A DNA stretch of 8,472 nt from an uncultured Ruminococcus sp. (GCA_902783905.1 CACZSP010000021.1:1-8472), one strand, 5' to 3'. Positions 1-7,071 are shown, counted from the stretch's first letter. A program made the numbers and translations. Notes: a model not told the origin generated them from the letters alone.

Positions 1-336
1 CGTCGAAAACTTGCAATATCTCTTATATTGCTGCGTTTTCTCAGTGAAAACCGACAAAGAAATCTCTCGCCGTACTGCGCACAAGGATCAAGCGGTGCTT
101 CCCTTGAGAAATCGCAGGAAAACAGGCGGTTTTTGGGTTTCGTTCCTTGAACGAAACCTGATTTCGACGCCAAAACAGGCGCGGAAAGAACCGGCAAGAT
201 CCGTGCATCGAATTGTGCGGTATTGCCTATAATATTTTAATACTAAAATGTTAACGCGATATGAACAAAACGGCAAATTGACAAATACGACCGCTCCGCC
301 GGCGTCTTTGCCGAAGATTTTCGATCGGATCGTCGG
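1..336. other. Non-coding upstream region with three dyads, no gene recognised
   Basis: No open frame here has a convincing product: the short frames are arginine-rich, overlap one another on both strands and lack good ribosome binding sites. Three inverted repeats are visible. The first (5-40) pairs GAAAAC 5-10 with GTTTTC 35-40 and GCAATAT 13-19 with ATATTGC 25-31 around a 5-nt loop; GTTTTC can instead pair with GAAAAC 46-51. The second (82-106) pairs CAAGG with CCTTG and, inside it, AAGC with GCTT. The third (136-158) is a perfect 10-bp stem with a 3-nt loop. None is followed by a U-tract. The decamer AAAACAGGCG also occurs at 119-128 and 172-181. This could be an intergenic repeat, an untranslated end of an upstream unit, or a small RNA. 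No end of rplA or any other gene is seen. Confidence 0.5.
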
Positions 337-391
337 ATTTTTTACTTTTTTTCAAAAAAGCATTGACAGGCGGCGGCAAATGATGTATAAT
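337..391 (+). promoter_or_regulatory. Strong sigma-A promoter of rplJL with A/T-rich upstream tract
   Basis: TTGACA at 363-368 and TATAAT at 386-391 are both perfect consensus hexamers, separated by the ideal 17 nt. Directly upstream, 337-359 is almost pure A and T with T-runs followed by an A-run, as in an UP element bound by the RNA polymerase alpha subunit. Transcription should begin near 397-400, at the start of the L10-type leader. A promoter this strong fits a highly expressed ribosomal protein unit. Confidence 0.93.
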
Positions 392-400
392 ATTGCGCGT

Positions 401-537
401 TATCCAAAGACAGCAGGTTCCCGTAAAAGCGAAAGCCACCCTGCCGAGGAGAAGAAAACAAAAGACCTTTTTTGAGTATTCTTCTTTCGGCACGCGTGCG
501 GGAGAAGGATCTTTTATTTTACCCAAGGAGGAACAAC
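401..537 (+). ncRNA. L10 ribosomal protein leader (rplJL autoregulatory leader)
   Basis: The segment AAAGACAGCAGG (406-417), a GC-GAAA-GC mini-hairpin (429-436) and CCTGCCGAGG (440-449) match the conserved core of the Gram-positive L10 leader. GCAGG 413-417 pairs with CCTGC 440-444, forming the stem that the L10(L12) complex binds. Downstream, GGAGAAGAA (448-456) can pair with TTCTTCTTT (479-487), which excludes the terminator hairpin at 478-510. In Bacillus subtilis the homologous leader mediates feedback by transcription attenuation; the same layout here suggests that excess L10-L7/L12 favours termination before rplJ. Pairings were found by eye and not scored thermodynamically. Confidence 0.85.
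478..520 (+). terminator. Attenuator terminator in the rplJL leader
   Basis: Positions 478-489 pair with 499-510 (A-U and G-C pairs with three G-U wobbles), capped by the palindromic CACGCGTG at 491-498. The hairpin is followed by CTTTTATTTT at 511-520, an interrupted U-tract. Its left arm (479-487) is also the target of the competing pairing with 448-456, so termination should be conditional. The A in the U-tract may weaken it. Confidence 0.65.
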
Positions 538-1068
538 ATGCCCAGCAAGACAATTCTCGAGCAGAAGCAGCAGATTGTCGCGGAACTTACCGATAAGATC
601 AAAAAATCGGTATCCGGCGTTGTTGTCAACTATCAGGGCATCACGGTCGAGGACGATACCAAAATGCGCAAAGCCATGCGTGAAGCGGGCATTTCGTATC
701 AGGTCATCAAGAACTCCCTCACCGGCAGAGCCTGTGACAACTGCGGCTACGGCGATATAAAGCAGTACCTTTCCGGTATGACCGCCATCGCGGTCAGCGA
801 AAGCGACGCCGTCGCCCCCGCCAAGATACTCAAGGAGTACGCCGATAAGATCGAGTCCTTCAAGATCCTTGCAGGTTACATCGACGGCGGCGTCATCGAC
901 GCCGAAGGAGTCGAAAGACTTGCGAAGATCCCCAACAAGGAAACTCTCATTATGCAGCTTCTCGTCTGCATCCGCTCGCCGCTCGTCAATTTCGTATACG
1001 TTCTCGATCAGGCCTCGAAGGCCGGCGAGACACCCGCAGACGCCCCGGAAGCGCCGGCAGAGGCGTAA
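538..1068 (+). CDS. rplJ: 50S ribosomal protein L10
   Basis: L10 (uL10) forms the base of the ribosomal stalk: its N-terminal domain binds 23S rRNA with L11, and its C-terminal helix carries L7/L12 dimers that recruit translation GTPases. The 176-residue product has normal family length. The N-terminal globular domain spans about 1-135, with family-like segments VVVNYQGITVEDDTKMRK (28-45) and VIKNSL (56-61); a C-terminal helix for L7/L12 binding lies at about 136-162, followed by an Ala/Pro/Glu-rich tail (163-176). The start at 538 is preferred over an in-frame start at 472 because AAGGAGG (525-531) lies 6 nt upstream and the longer version would run through the leader attenuator. Expression should be fed back through the leader. 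An unusual CxxC (C66, C69) sits in the globular domain. Confidence 0.97.
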   Translation: MPSKTILEQKQQIVAELTDKIKKSVSGVVVNYQGITVEDDTKMRKAMREAGISYQVIKNSLTGRACDNCGYGDIKQYLSGMTAIAVSESDAVAPAKILKEYADKIESFKILAGYIDGGVIDAEGVERLAKIPNKETLIMQLLVCIRSPLVNFVYVLDQASKAGETPADAPEAPAEA

Positions 1069-1110
1069 AGCCCGCGGCAGGTGCGTCAATTATCAGGAGG
1101 AATATTTAAA

Positions 1111-1494
1111 ATGGCTAACGAAAAAATTACCGCTATCCTTGAAGAGATCAAGGGTCTGACCATTCTCGAACTCGCGGAGCTCGTATCCGCCGCCGAAGAG
1201 GCGTTCGGTGTATCCGCCGCCAACATCACCGCCGGCGCTGCCGCCGGTGCCGGTGCCGCCGCCGCTCCCGCCGTTGAAGAGAAGACCGAATTCGACGTCA
1301 TTCTCGCCAGCTTCGGAGCTAACAAGCTGCCGGTCATCAAGGTCGTGAGAGAGATCACCGGCCTCGGACTGAAGGAAGCCAAGGAGCTCGTCGAGAGCGC
1401 TCCGAAGGCCATCAAGGAAGGCGTCTCCAAGGACGAGGCCGAGTCCCTCAAGGCTCAGCTCACCGAAGCCGGAGCCACCGTCGAAATCAAGTAA
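1111..1494 (+). CDS. rplL: 50S ribosomal protein L7/L12
   Basis: L7/L12 (bL12) is the multicopy stalk protein that contacts elongation and release factors and stimulates their GTPase activity. The product is 127 residues, normal for the family. The N-terminal dimerisation and L10-binding region is about 1-35, followed by a flexible Ala/Gly hinge at 36-55. The C-terminal factor-binding domain (58-127) carries the hallmark segments KLPVIKVVREITGLGLKEAK (72-91) and VESAPKAIKEG (94-104). AGGAGG (1095-1100) lies 10 nt before the ATG. It follows rplJ by 42 nt and is co-transcribed with it. A strong terminator begins 31 nt after the stop, so no rpoB follows in this unit. Confidence 0.98.
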   Translation: MANEKITAILEEIKGLTILELAELVSAAEEAFGVSAANITAGAAAGAGAAAAPAVEEKTEFDVILASFGANKLPVIKVVREITGLGLKEAKELVESAPKAIKEGVSKDEAESLKAQLTEAGATVEIK

Positions 1495-1525
1495 TAAAAC
1501 CTTCCTTTACACTGTCTTGGAACGG

Positions 1526-1553
1526 AAAAAAGCAGCCGCAAGGCTGCTTTTTT
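1526..1553. terminator. Bidirectional terminator shared by rplL and the anti-sigma gene
   Basis: A perfect 12-bp stem, AAAAAAGCAGCC (1526-1537) against GGCTGCTTTTTT (1542-1553), is closed by a GCAA tetraloop. The A/U base gives a U-tract on whichever strand is transcribed, so it can end rplJL from the left and the anti-sigma gene, whose stop lies 24 nt to the right, from the right. Confidence 0.93.
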
Positions 1554-1577
1554 CTGATATATGTTACGCGTTCTCGT

Positions 1578-2795
1578 TCATTCCGATGTGATATAAAGAT
1601 AATAAATCACCGCGCGGTTCTGCAGGACGTCGGCGTGGCCGGTGATAAACCCGATCTCCTTTTCCAGCGCGGAGTAATCCCTGCTGCAGTCGTATTTTCC
1701 GGATATGATCTTCAGAATGCTCTCCGAAAGCATCACATCCTTTTCATTATTCCACGATCTTTTGTATTCGCCCCAGAGATAGCGTATCATCTGCGGGATC
1801 GCTTCTTCCCCGAGGCCCGCGAGCGCGGCATAGACTTCGGGATTGTCCGCAACGATCGATCCGGTCCCTTTTTCGGGATCGTACGACAGTTCGTTTGCGG
1901 TCAGTATCCGACCGATCTCGGCATTCATTTCTTTGTCAGTCCCGATCCCGTCCAGCCATTCTTTGAATTTTCCGTACAGTTCATTAAGATAGGAAGTATT
2001 GGTCTCGATCGAAAAGAAGTTTTCGACGTATTCCTCGCCGATTTCCTGATACTCTCCGTCGACTTTCGGAAAATCAACCGCTTTCAAAAGCTCCGCGGTG
2101 GATGAAACAAGCCAGTTTCTCTGTTTTCTGACGTGGATCGCCCCGAGGCCGACAAGATGTCCGTCTTCCTTTATCCTGATCTCTATGATCGTCTCGTCGA
2201 ACGACGGATCGGGCTTAAGATTATTTACGTCTTCCGAAGGATTCCAGATGACCGTTCCGCCGCCTTCGACGGAGGTTTCGCGTCCGATATACTCCACCTT
2301 TCCCTGTCTGACCTCGACGAACGAGCCTCCTCCGGCCTTCAGCTCGATGGACGCCCCCGGATACTCAAATTCGAATATGGTTCCCAGCCCGGAATAATTG
2401 CTCATTAACGGGTTATAGGTCTTTATGACTTTAACTCCGTCGCCGGGAGTCATAACGATCATCGATCCTTCATCGGTTTTTTCGTCCGCACTGACTTTTA
2501 CCGTCAGGAGCGACTTGGCGAGCACCAGTTCCCGTACTCCCGTCTCTTCGTTCTCCTTCAGAACGGGTATTCCCCAGATCAGACCGGTAAGAACGAATGA
2601 AAGCGCGATAACAGCGGCGGCAGCCCTCGCGAGTACACGCGTCCACGAAATCCTGCGCTCGTCCCCGCCGGACACCTTTGAAGCGATCCTTTTCTTTACG
2701 CCGGCGCTGACGCGCTCTTCCCGGATACTGCCGCAAAGTCCGTTCAGGGAATCGGCGTCCGCGGAATCGAACAGCTTTTCAATACTGATTTTCAT
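1578..2795 (-). CDS. Putative single-pass membrane anti-sigma factor with unrecognised outer domain
   Basis: Likely holds the adjacent ECF sigma factor at the membrane until a signal is sensed. The 405-residue product has a short N-terminal cytoplasmic part (1-52), one hydrophobic segment (about 54-79, rich in Ala, Val, Leu and Ile), and a large C-terminal part (80-405) expected outside the cell. Residues 135-225 look beta-rich, with Gly-rich turns (GAGGGS-like around 154-158 and EGGGTVIW at 177-184); residues 250-405 look mainly helical. No zinc-binding HxxxCxxC anti-sigma motif is seen. GGAGG lies upstream of the ATG inside the 3' end of the sigma gene, and the 17-nt overlap suggests translational coupling. 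The assignment as anti-sigma rests on topology and position; the outer domain is not recognised and its ligand is unknown. Confidence 0.72.
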   Translation of the reverse strand: MKISIEKLFDSADADSLNGLCGSIREERVSAGVKKRIASKVSGGDERRISWTRVLARAAAAVIALSFVLTGLIWGIPVLKENEETGVRELVLAKSLLTVKVSADEKTDEGSMIVMTPGDGVKVIKTYNPLMSNYSGLGTIFEFEYPGASIELKAGGGSFVEVRQGKVEYIGRETSVEGGGTVIWNPSEDVNNLKPDPSFDETIIEIRIKEDGHLVGLGAIHVRKQRNWLVSSTAELLKAVDFPKVDGEYQEIGEEYVENFFSIETNTSYLNELYGKFKEWLDGIGTDKEMNAEIGRILTANELSYDPEKGTGSIVADNPEVYAALAGLGEEAIPQMIRYLWGEYKRSWNNEKDVMLSESILKIISGKYDCSRDYSALEKEIGFITGHADVLQNRAVIYYLYITSE

Positions 2796-3336
2796 CTTTT
2801 CCTCCGAATTTTTCCTGCAGTTTCTTCAACGCGCGGTGAGACCTCACGTCGACGTTTGCGACCGTCAGACCGAGATCCCGGGCAATGTCCGCGGAACGGT
2901 GATTGAAATAATACTTTCTGACAACGATATCCGAATCCGGATGGCCCATTTTCCGGATCTCCTCCATAATGCCGTCGACAAGCTGCTTCCGGTATGCCTC
3001 TTCGCATACGTCGGTACCGTCCGGTATCTCGAGAAGCGCCTCCTCGCCGTCGACCGCCGCTTCGGATGATTTCGAACGCAGGTAGTTGGACGAAGTGTTT
3101 CTTGCGATCACCGCAAGGTAGTTCCGGACCGATCCGTCGGTCCTCAGACCGTCCAGTGCGGAATTGAATCTGATAAAAACCTCCGCCGCGCAGTCTTCGA
3201 TCTCCGCCGAACCGCAAAGCCCGGACAGTCTCCCGCGCACTATCGAGAAAACAAGCCCGGAATAAGCGTCGATCACCTTTTTCATTCCTTCGTTCGGATC
3301 GCTCCGCAGGAGCATAATCAACCGTTCTTCTTTCAT
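2779..3336 (-). CDS. ECF-type RNA polymerase sigma-70 family factor
   Basis: A 185-residue group IV (extracytoplasmic function) sigma factor that would direct RNA polymerase to a small stress or signal regulon. Region 2 spans about 18-87: DCAAEVFIRF (48-57) matches the core-binding segment, and VRNYLAVIARNTSSNYLR (70-87) matches the -10 melting and recognition part. An acidic linker (about 88-118) follows. Region 4 spans about 120-176, with the helix-turn-helix RSADIARDLGLTVANVDVRS (147-166) followed by HRALKKL (167-173). GGAG lies about 7 nt before the ATG. The stop overlaps the start of the anti-sigma gene, the usual ECF arrangement. Its own control region (3337-3418) contains a 21-bp tandem repeat, so autoregulation is plausible but no ECF promoter of standard spacing was identified. 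Confidence 0.93.
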   Translation of the reverse strand: MKEERLIMLLRSDPNEGMKKVIDAYSGLVFSIVRGRLSGLCGSAEIEDCAAEVFIRFNSALDGLRTDGSVRNYLAVIARNTSSNYLRSKSSEAAVDGEEALLEIPDGTDVCEEAYRKQLVDGIMEEIRKMGHPDSDIVVRKYYFNHRSADIARDLGLTVANVDVRSHRALKKLQEKFGGKDENQY

Positions 3337-3376
3337 TGTCGCTCCGCTGAAATGACGTCTTTCATAAATTAGTTAC

Positions 3377-3418
3377 ACGTATTCGGGGAAAAATCTTACG
3401 TATTCGTGGAGAAATTTT
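3377..3418. repeat. Two tandem 21-bp direct repeats upstream of the sigma gene
   Basis: Unit one (3377-3397) and unit two (3398-3418) abut exactly and agree at 18 of 21 positions; both start ACGTATTCG and the differences are at unit positions 10, 14 and 19. The 21-bp period equals two helical turns, so a protein bound to both units would sit on one DNA face. On the minus strand the repeats lie about 41-82 nt before the sigma ATG, where a promoter or operator is expected. They may be binding sites for a regulator or duplicated promoter elements. Confidence 0.8.
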
Positions 3419-3460
3419 GAAAAAACTTCCCGAAAACGCCGGGCCGGCGCTTCCGGGAAG
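3419..3460 (-). terminator. Terminator of the hexosaminidase-PHP operon
   Basis: On the minus strand CTTCCCG (3460-3454) pairs with CGGGAAG (3432-3426); an inner stem pairs CGCC with GGCG (3449-3446 with 3440-3437). Six uridines follow (3425-3420). The hairpin begins 8 nt after the stop of the 1198-residue protein and separates that operon from the sigma unit. The opposite strand also has a T-run after the stem, but no plus-strand gene leads into it. Confidence 0.9.
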
Positions 3461-3467
3461 AGGTTTT

Positions 3468-6400
3468 TTATTTCTTTTTCTTTTTTACAAGCGCGGCGGT
3501 AAGCACGACGGCCGCCGCAGCGGCTGCGATCGCGGCGCCTTCCTTTGCGGTCAGAACCGTTTTCTGCTTTCTCTGCGCTTCCCTGTCCTCGCGGCGCGTC
3601 TCTCTGGCGCGTCTTTTTTCGTCCCGTTTTGACGGTACGACGTTCTTTTCCGGAGGCACGCGGCCGGGATCGACCCGTCCGGGACGCGGAGCGGCAAATC
3701 CGCAAAACTCCGACGAAAGCGTCGCGTTCGGGCGGTACTCGAAGACCGCAGCCTTGCCGGGAACGTCGGGGGTGCCGAAATCGGAACAGCAGTGCCAGCT
3801 GACGCGGTTCATCAGATCCCCTTCGGCGTAAAGCTCTATTCTTCTTCCCTCCTTGGCGCTGTCGGTGATCCTGACGGAGGAAATGAAGATATCCCTTCCC
3901 TCGGCAAGCCCGGTTCCGTATCTGGCGTTGAAATCGGCGACGGTGAGACCGGGGTCGCGTCTGTCCCAGACGACGACGCAGCTTTTCGCCGGAACGGTTA
4001 TACCGTCGGTCGGGAAGGTATGCTCGGGTTTTGCAGGTTTTCCGGTATCGGTCCAGAAGCCGATGCGCCCGCCGGCAAGGGAAACGTCGAGAGGCGACGA
4101 ATTGTAAATATTCACGTAGGGGAACGGATCGGCGTAAGTCTCGCCGTCCTTTTCGAGCGGCTCGCTGTCGAAAAGAACCTCGGTGACCGAGAGCGGCGCG
4201 TGCAGGACGAATGCCGTCGATCTGCGGCGCTTTTTCCCGGATATCGCGCTGACTTCAGCAGTTATACGGCGCATTCCCGGAATTTCGGGAAGCATGGCCG
4301 TGACGTTAAGTCTTTCGCCCGGTTCTATGCTGCCGCCCCAAACTACACGGAAGGGCTCGGTCTCGTAACGCTTCAGTACGTCGGCGGGCGACAGGAAGAA
4401 GGCGACCCTGACGCGTTTCTGCGGCTCGTCTTCCGGACATTCGACCGAGACGGTGCAGCAGACCGAATCCTTTTCATCCGACGTCGGGTAGCATTTCATC
4501 GCGGCTATCGCGGGAGCCCGCCTGTTATCCACCCAGACGGGGGAGGTCACACAGTACTGGCCGGGCCCCGTCACGCGCAGATAGTAGTAATCGTAATCGG
4601 GTGAGAGCACCGGCTTCCAGCAAATTTCGCGGCACGCTCCGGCGTTTTTCGAAGCGACTACGATATCGTCCTCGGCGACGATCTCGACGAGGGATATTCC
4701 GCGCTTGTTTTCGGTGGTTATCGAAATATCGAATTTCAGCTCGTCGGGATCGGACAGATGCGAGCCGAGCCACTCCCCGTTGACCCGGTAGGAGATCCTC
4801 ATCGATCTGTCCGACGAGGTGTAGGTGCGGTTGCTTCGGAAGGCGTCCAGCACGTTTTCCCTCGTCAGCGCCGGGGCAAGGACGACTCCGGTCATTTTTG
4901 TCGCCGTCGTCCAGTTGGGGGCGTGATTGTCCTCGCTTGAAACGGGAGAGGCGTGCCAGCCCCGCGAGAGCAGATGCATATACTGATAATCGTGTACCGG
5001 TCCCTTGATCTCGGACAGTCTGACCGCCCTGTCGGTTTTGTCGGTATGATAGGCGAATTCCTCGAAATTACCCCAGGTGTAGCCGGGATGATTGAACATC
5101 GCCACGGCTTCCGGGTGAGCGTCAAGCCAGGCATAGAGAGCCGGCATGTCGTTTTCTTCGATGTTCCGCACGACCTCGCGTGAACCGAGGACGTTCATGT
5201 GTCCCCAGTAGCCGGTCTTGTTGTTCCAGGTCATTTCCCAGCCGTACAGGCAGGCGAATTTCCCCGGCTCGTCGTATTTATTGGCTGTCGCGAGCTGCGA
5301 CGCGTATTTTTTCCGGTTGAGATAATGCGAATGCTCGGTTACAGAGAAGAAATCGACTTTTCCGACGTCGCGCGCGTATTTCACCGCGTCCTCGGGAAGT
5401 CCGGTCCCGTCGGAGTGCGACGTGTGAGCGTGCACCTCTCCGACGTAAAAGTTCAGTTCCTTCATATCGGAGACCGAAAAACTTACGACAGTCTTCGAAA
5501 CGTTCGAAACCGTATCGTAAAGAGTCAGCGAAAGAGTGTGCCCGCCTGTCTGAAGGACGGTTTCGAGACGTACTCCCTTTTCCGTCCATTCGGCTTCCTT
5601 CGTGCGGTTTCTGCCGTCGACGCGAAGCTCGCAGGATGAAATATCCACTCCCGAAACGTCGTAATATGACGCCGATATCACGATCTTTCCTCTTCCGTCG
5701 AAAGCGTATCCTTCGGTCGGAAGGATCGACAAGACCCTGGGGCCGGCGTTGTCGAGCACCGGAACGGTGAACGGATCCTGCCCGTCGGCCGGGAAGGAAG
5801 CCTCTCTCGTCCCGTCGAATACCGAAAGAACGAAGGTCAGAGCGCGCTGCCTTTCAAGAAACTCCCGCGGGATCACGGCATAAAACAGACCGTCGTCGCA
5901 CAGCGAGGCGTCCAACGTTTCTCTGCTGCCGTCGCTTCCGATTACCGATACCGAGGCGACAAGCGTTTCGTCCGGAACTCCGGCTCCGACGGCGGCAAAG
6001 CGCACGCTGAACTCTCCGTCTCCGATATAAACCGCGCCGTCGGGATAAACCGGTATTATCACCGGAACAGCCGAATCGGGGTCGTGCTTTATCTGCCCGC
6101 TCCGGGCAAATCCGGGCGTCGGATCGTCAAAACGCGAGATAACGATCCCGGTATCGGGTCTTCTGATATCGGTTCTCCAGTGGGACGAATGCCAGACCGG
6201 AGTGTCCATTTCGCCGTAAATCTCGCTGTATACGGCGTGATATATCTCTTCGTCGGCGTCGCGTCCGCGCGGAACGATACACAGGCGCGACACGTCCAGT
6301 TTGATCGGCATTTCGCCTGCTTCGGGCAGCGGGATCCTTTTTCCTGAAAGCGGATCCTCGGTAAACAGTTTAACCGGGATAACCCTTCCGGCGTCGTACG

Positions 6401-7064
6401 CAAGAGGAGAGTCCTCCCTTCCGTACCCGTCGTTGAAATCGTCGAAGAAATCGGCGGCGGAGGTCCAGTCTCTTCCGTCCTTGCCGAAATTCTTCGTCTT
6501 TACTCCCCAGACGGCTGCAACTTCGCCGGGGGCGAGGATATCCTTTCCGGGCGCGTCGGAAAGAGGAAGACGGCAGGCCGGCTTCCCTTCCGGTTCTTTT
6601 GACCTGAATATTATGACTTCGTAATCGTAAAGATCGACCGGACGGTCGGACGGATTCATAAATTCGAGATACTGTCCTATCGAGCGCCCTCTCGGCCTTG
6701 CGTAGATCTCGGTGAGGATCAGCGGGGGCTCCGCAGGCAGCGACGCCCGGTCGACGACCTCGACCGAATAATCCGAAAAGCGGTCCCCGGTCCCGATCGA
6801 ATAGGTCAGACGGCCGGGTATCAGCGCCGACTGCGGTATTTCGCAGGAATATATCTCGTATTCGGTCTTCCCGACGGAATAACCGTCCGACGGGAGCATC
6901 GCGATCTCTTCCCCGCGCACTTTCAGGACAAGCCTGTCGGGGACGTTTCCGAGATCGGCGCGGAACGCGGCGCTGACCGTCTCCGGCTTTCCCGTAAAGA
7001 CGAACCCCGCCGGCGAATGGATGAGCGCCGGAAGCCCGCCCCCGTATCTGTAAGCGGTTTTCAT
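3468..7064 (-). CDS. CehA/McbA-type PHP metallohydrolase flanked by two lamin-tail domains, C-terminally anchored
   Basis: A 1198-residue protein probably hydrolysing a phosphoester or related bond; the substrate is unknown. Domains: an Ig-like part (about 20-105); a first lamin-tail-like domain (about 113-322, beginning LILTEIYARP and ending DDPTPGF); Ig-like parts (about 333-440 and 440-532); a PHP catalytic domain (about 537-750); beta-rich parts (about 755-950); a second lamin-tail-like domain (about 957-1135, ending APRPGRV); a highly charged stretch (1146-1168); a hydrophobic helix (about 1176-1193); and a final run of five lysines. Metal ligands of the PHP fold are visible: HAHTSHSDG (H545, H547), TEHS (E577, H578), WE (E610), GHMN (H622), FNHPG (H659), EDNH (D712, H714). 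There is no N-terminal signal peptide, and an in-frame stop at 7080-7082 prevents a longer start. It begins 7 nt after the preceding gene, with only a weak binding site, so translational coupling is likely. Seventeen cysteines fit a cytoplasmic location. Confidence 0.87.
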   Translation of the reverse strand: MKTAYRYGGGLPALIHSPAGFVFTGKPETVSAAFRADLGNVPDRLVLKVRGEEIAMLPSDGYSVGKTEYEIYSCEIPQSALIPGRLTYSIGTGDRFSDYSVEVVDRASLPAEPPLILTEIYARPRGRSIGQYLEFMNPSDRPVDLYDYEVIIFRSKEPEGKPACRLPLSDAPGKDILAPGEVAAVWGVKTKNFGKDGRDWTSAADFFDDFNDGYGREDSPLAYDAGRVIPVKLFTEDPLSGKRIPLPEAGEMPIKLDVSRLCIVPRGRDADEEIYHAVYSEIYGEMDTPVWHSSHWRTDIRRPDTGIVISRFDDPTPGFARSGQIKHDPDSAVPVIIPVYPDGAVYIGDGEFSVRFAAVGAGVPDETLVASVSVIGSDGSRETLDASLCDDGLFYAVIPREFLERQRALTFVLSVFDGTREASFPADGQDPFTVPVLDNAGPRVLSILPTEGYAFDGRGKIVISASYYDVSGVDISSCELRVDGRNRTKEAEWTEKGVRLETVLQTGGHTLSLTLYDTVSNVSKTVVSFSVSDMKELNFYVGEVHAHTSHSDGTGLPEDAVKYARDVGKVDFFSVTEHSHYLNRKKYASQLATANKYDEPGKFACLYGWEMTWNNKTGYWGHMNVLGSREVVRNIEENDMPALYAWLDAHPEAVAMFNHPGYTWGNFEEFAYHTDKTDRAVRLSEIKGPVHDYQYMHLLSRGWHASPVSSEDNHAPNWTTATKMTGVVLAPALTRENVLDAFRSNRTYTSSDRSMRISYRVNGEWLGSHLSDPDELKFDISITTENKRGISLVEIVAEDDIVVASKNAGACREICWKPVLSPDYDYYYLRVTGPGQYCVTSPVWVDNRRAPAIAAMKCYPTSDEKDSVCCTVSVECPEDEPQKRVRVAFFLSPADVLKRYETEPFRVVWGGSIEPGERLNVTAMLPEIPGMRRITAEVSAISGKKRRRSTAFVLHAPLSVTEVLFDSEPLEKDGETYADPFPYVNIYNSSPLDVSLAGGRIGFWTDTGKPAKPEHTFPTDGITVPAKSCVVVWDRRDPGLTVADFNARYGTGLAEGRDIFISSVRITDSAKEGRRIELYAEGDLMNRVSWHCCSDFGTPDVPGKAAVFEYRPNATLSSEFCGFAAPRPGRVDPGRVPPEKNVVPSKRDEKRRARETRREDREAQRKQKTVLTAKEGAAIAAAAAAVVLTAALVKKKKK

Positions 7065-7071
7065 AAAACGC

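Noticed and set aside
11..276. Short open frames on both strands (11-232 plus, 88-276 minus)
   Set aside because: Arginine-rich translations without recognisable family, overlapping each other and the dyads, and without good ribosome binding sites.
279..284. TTGTCA on the minus strand as the -35 of a leftward promoter
   Set aside because: The hexamer at 17 nt (TATCGC) is a poor -10, and no leftward gene is visible before the edge.
278..306. A second TTGACA at 278-283 as a possible -35 box
   Set aside because: At 17 nt downstream the sequence is GGCGTC, with no -10-like hexamer at acceptable spacing.
514..1089. 191-residue minus-strand frame opposite rplJ
   Set aside because: Shadow of a certain ribosomal protein gene.
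2425..3069. 214-residue plus-strand frame across the sigma/anti-sigma junction
   Set aside because: Antisense shadow of two well-supported genes; Ser/Thr/Arg-rich translation with no motif.
3354..3377. TGTAAC and CGTC on the minus strand as an ECF promoter for the sigma gene
   Set aside because: The 14-nt spacer is shorter than the usual 16-17, and the predicted transcript start would crowd the ribosome binding site; kept only as a note.
3792..4604. 270-residue plus-strand frame inside the large PHP gene
   Set aside because: Antisense to a gene with clear domain motifs; its translation has no family features and GC-rich DNA gives long shadow frames.
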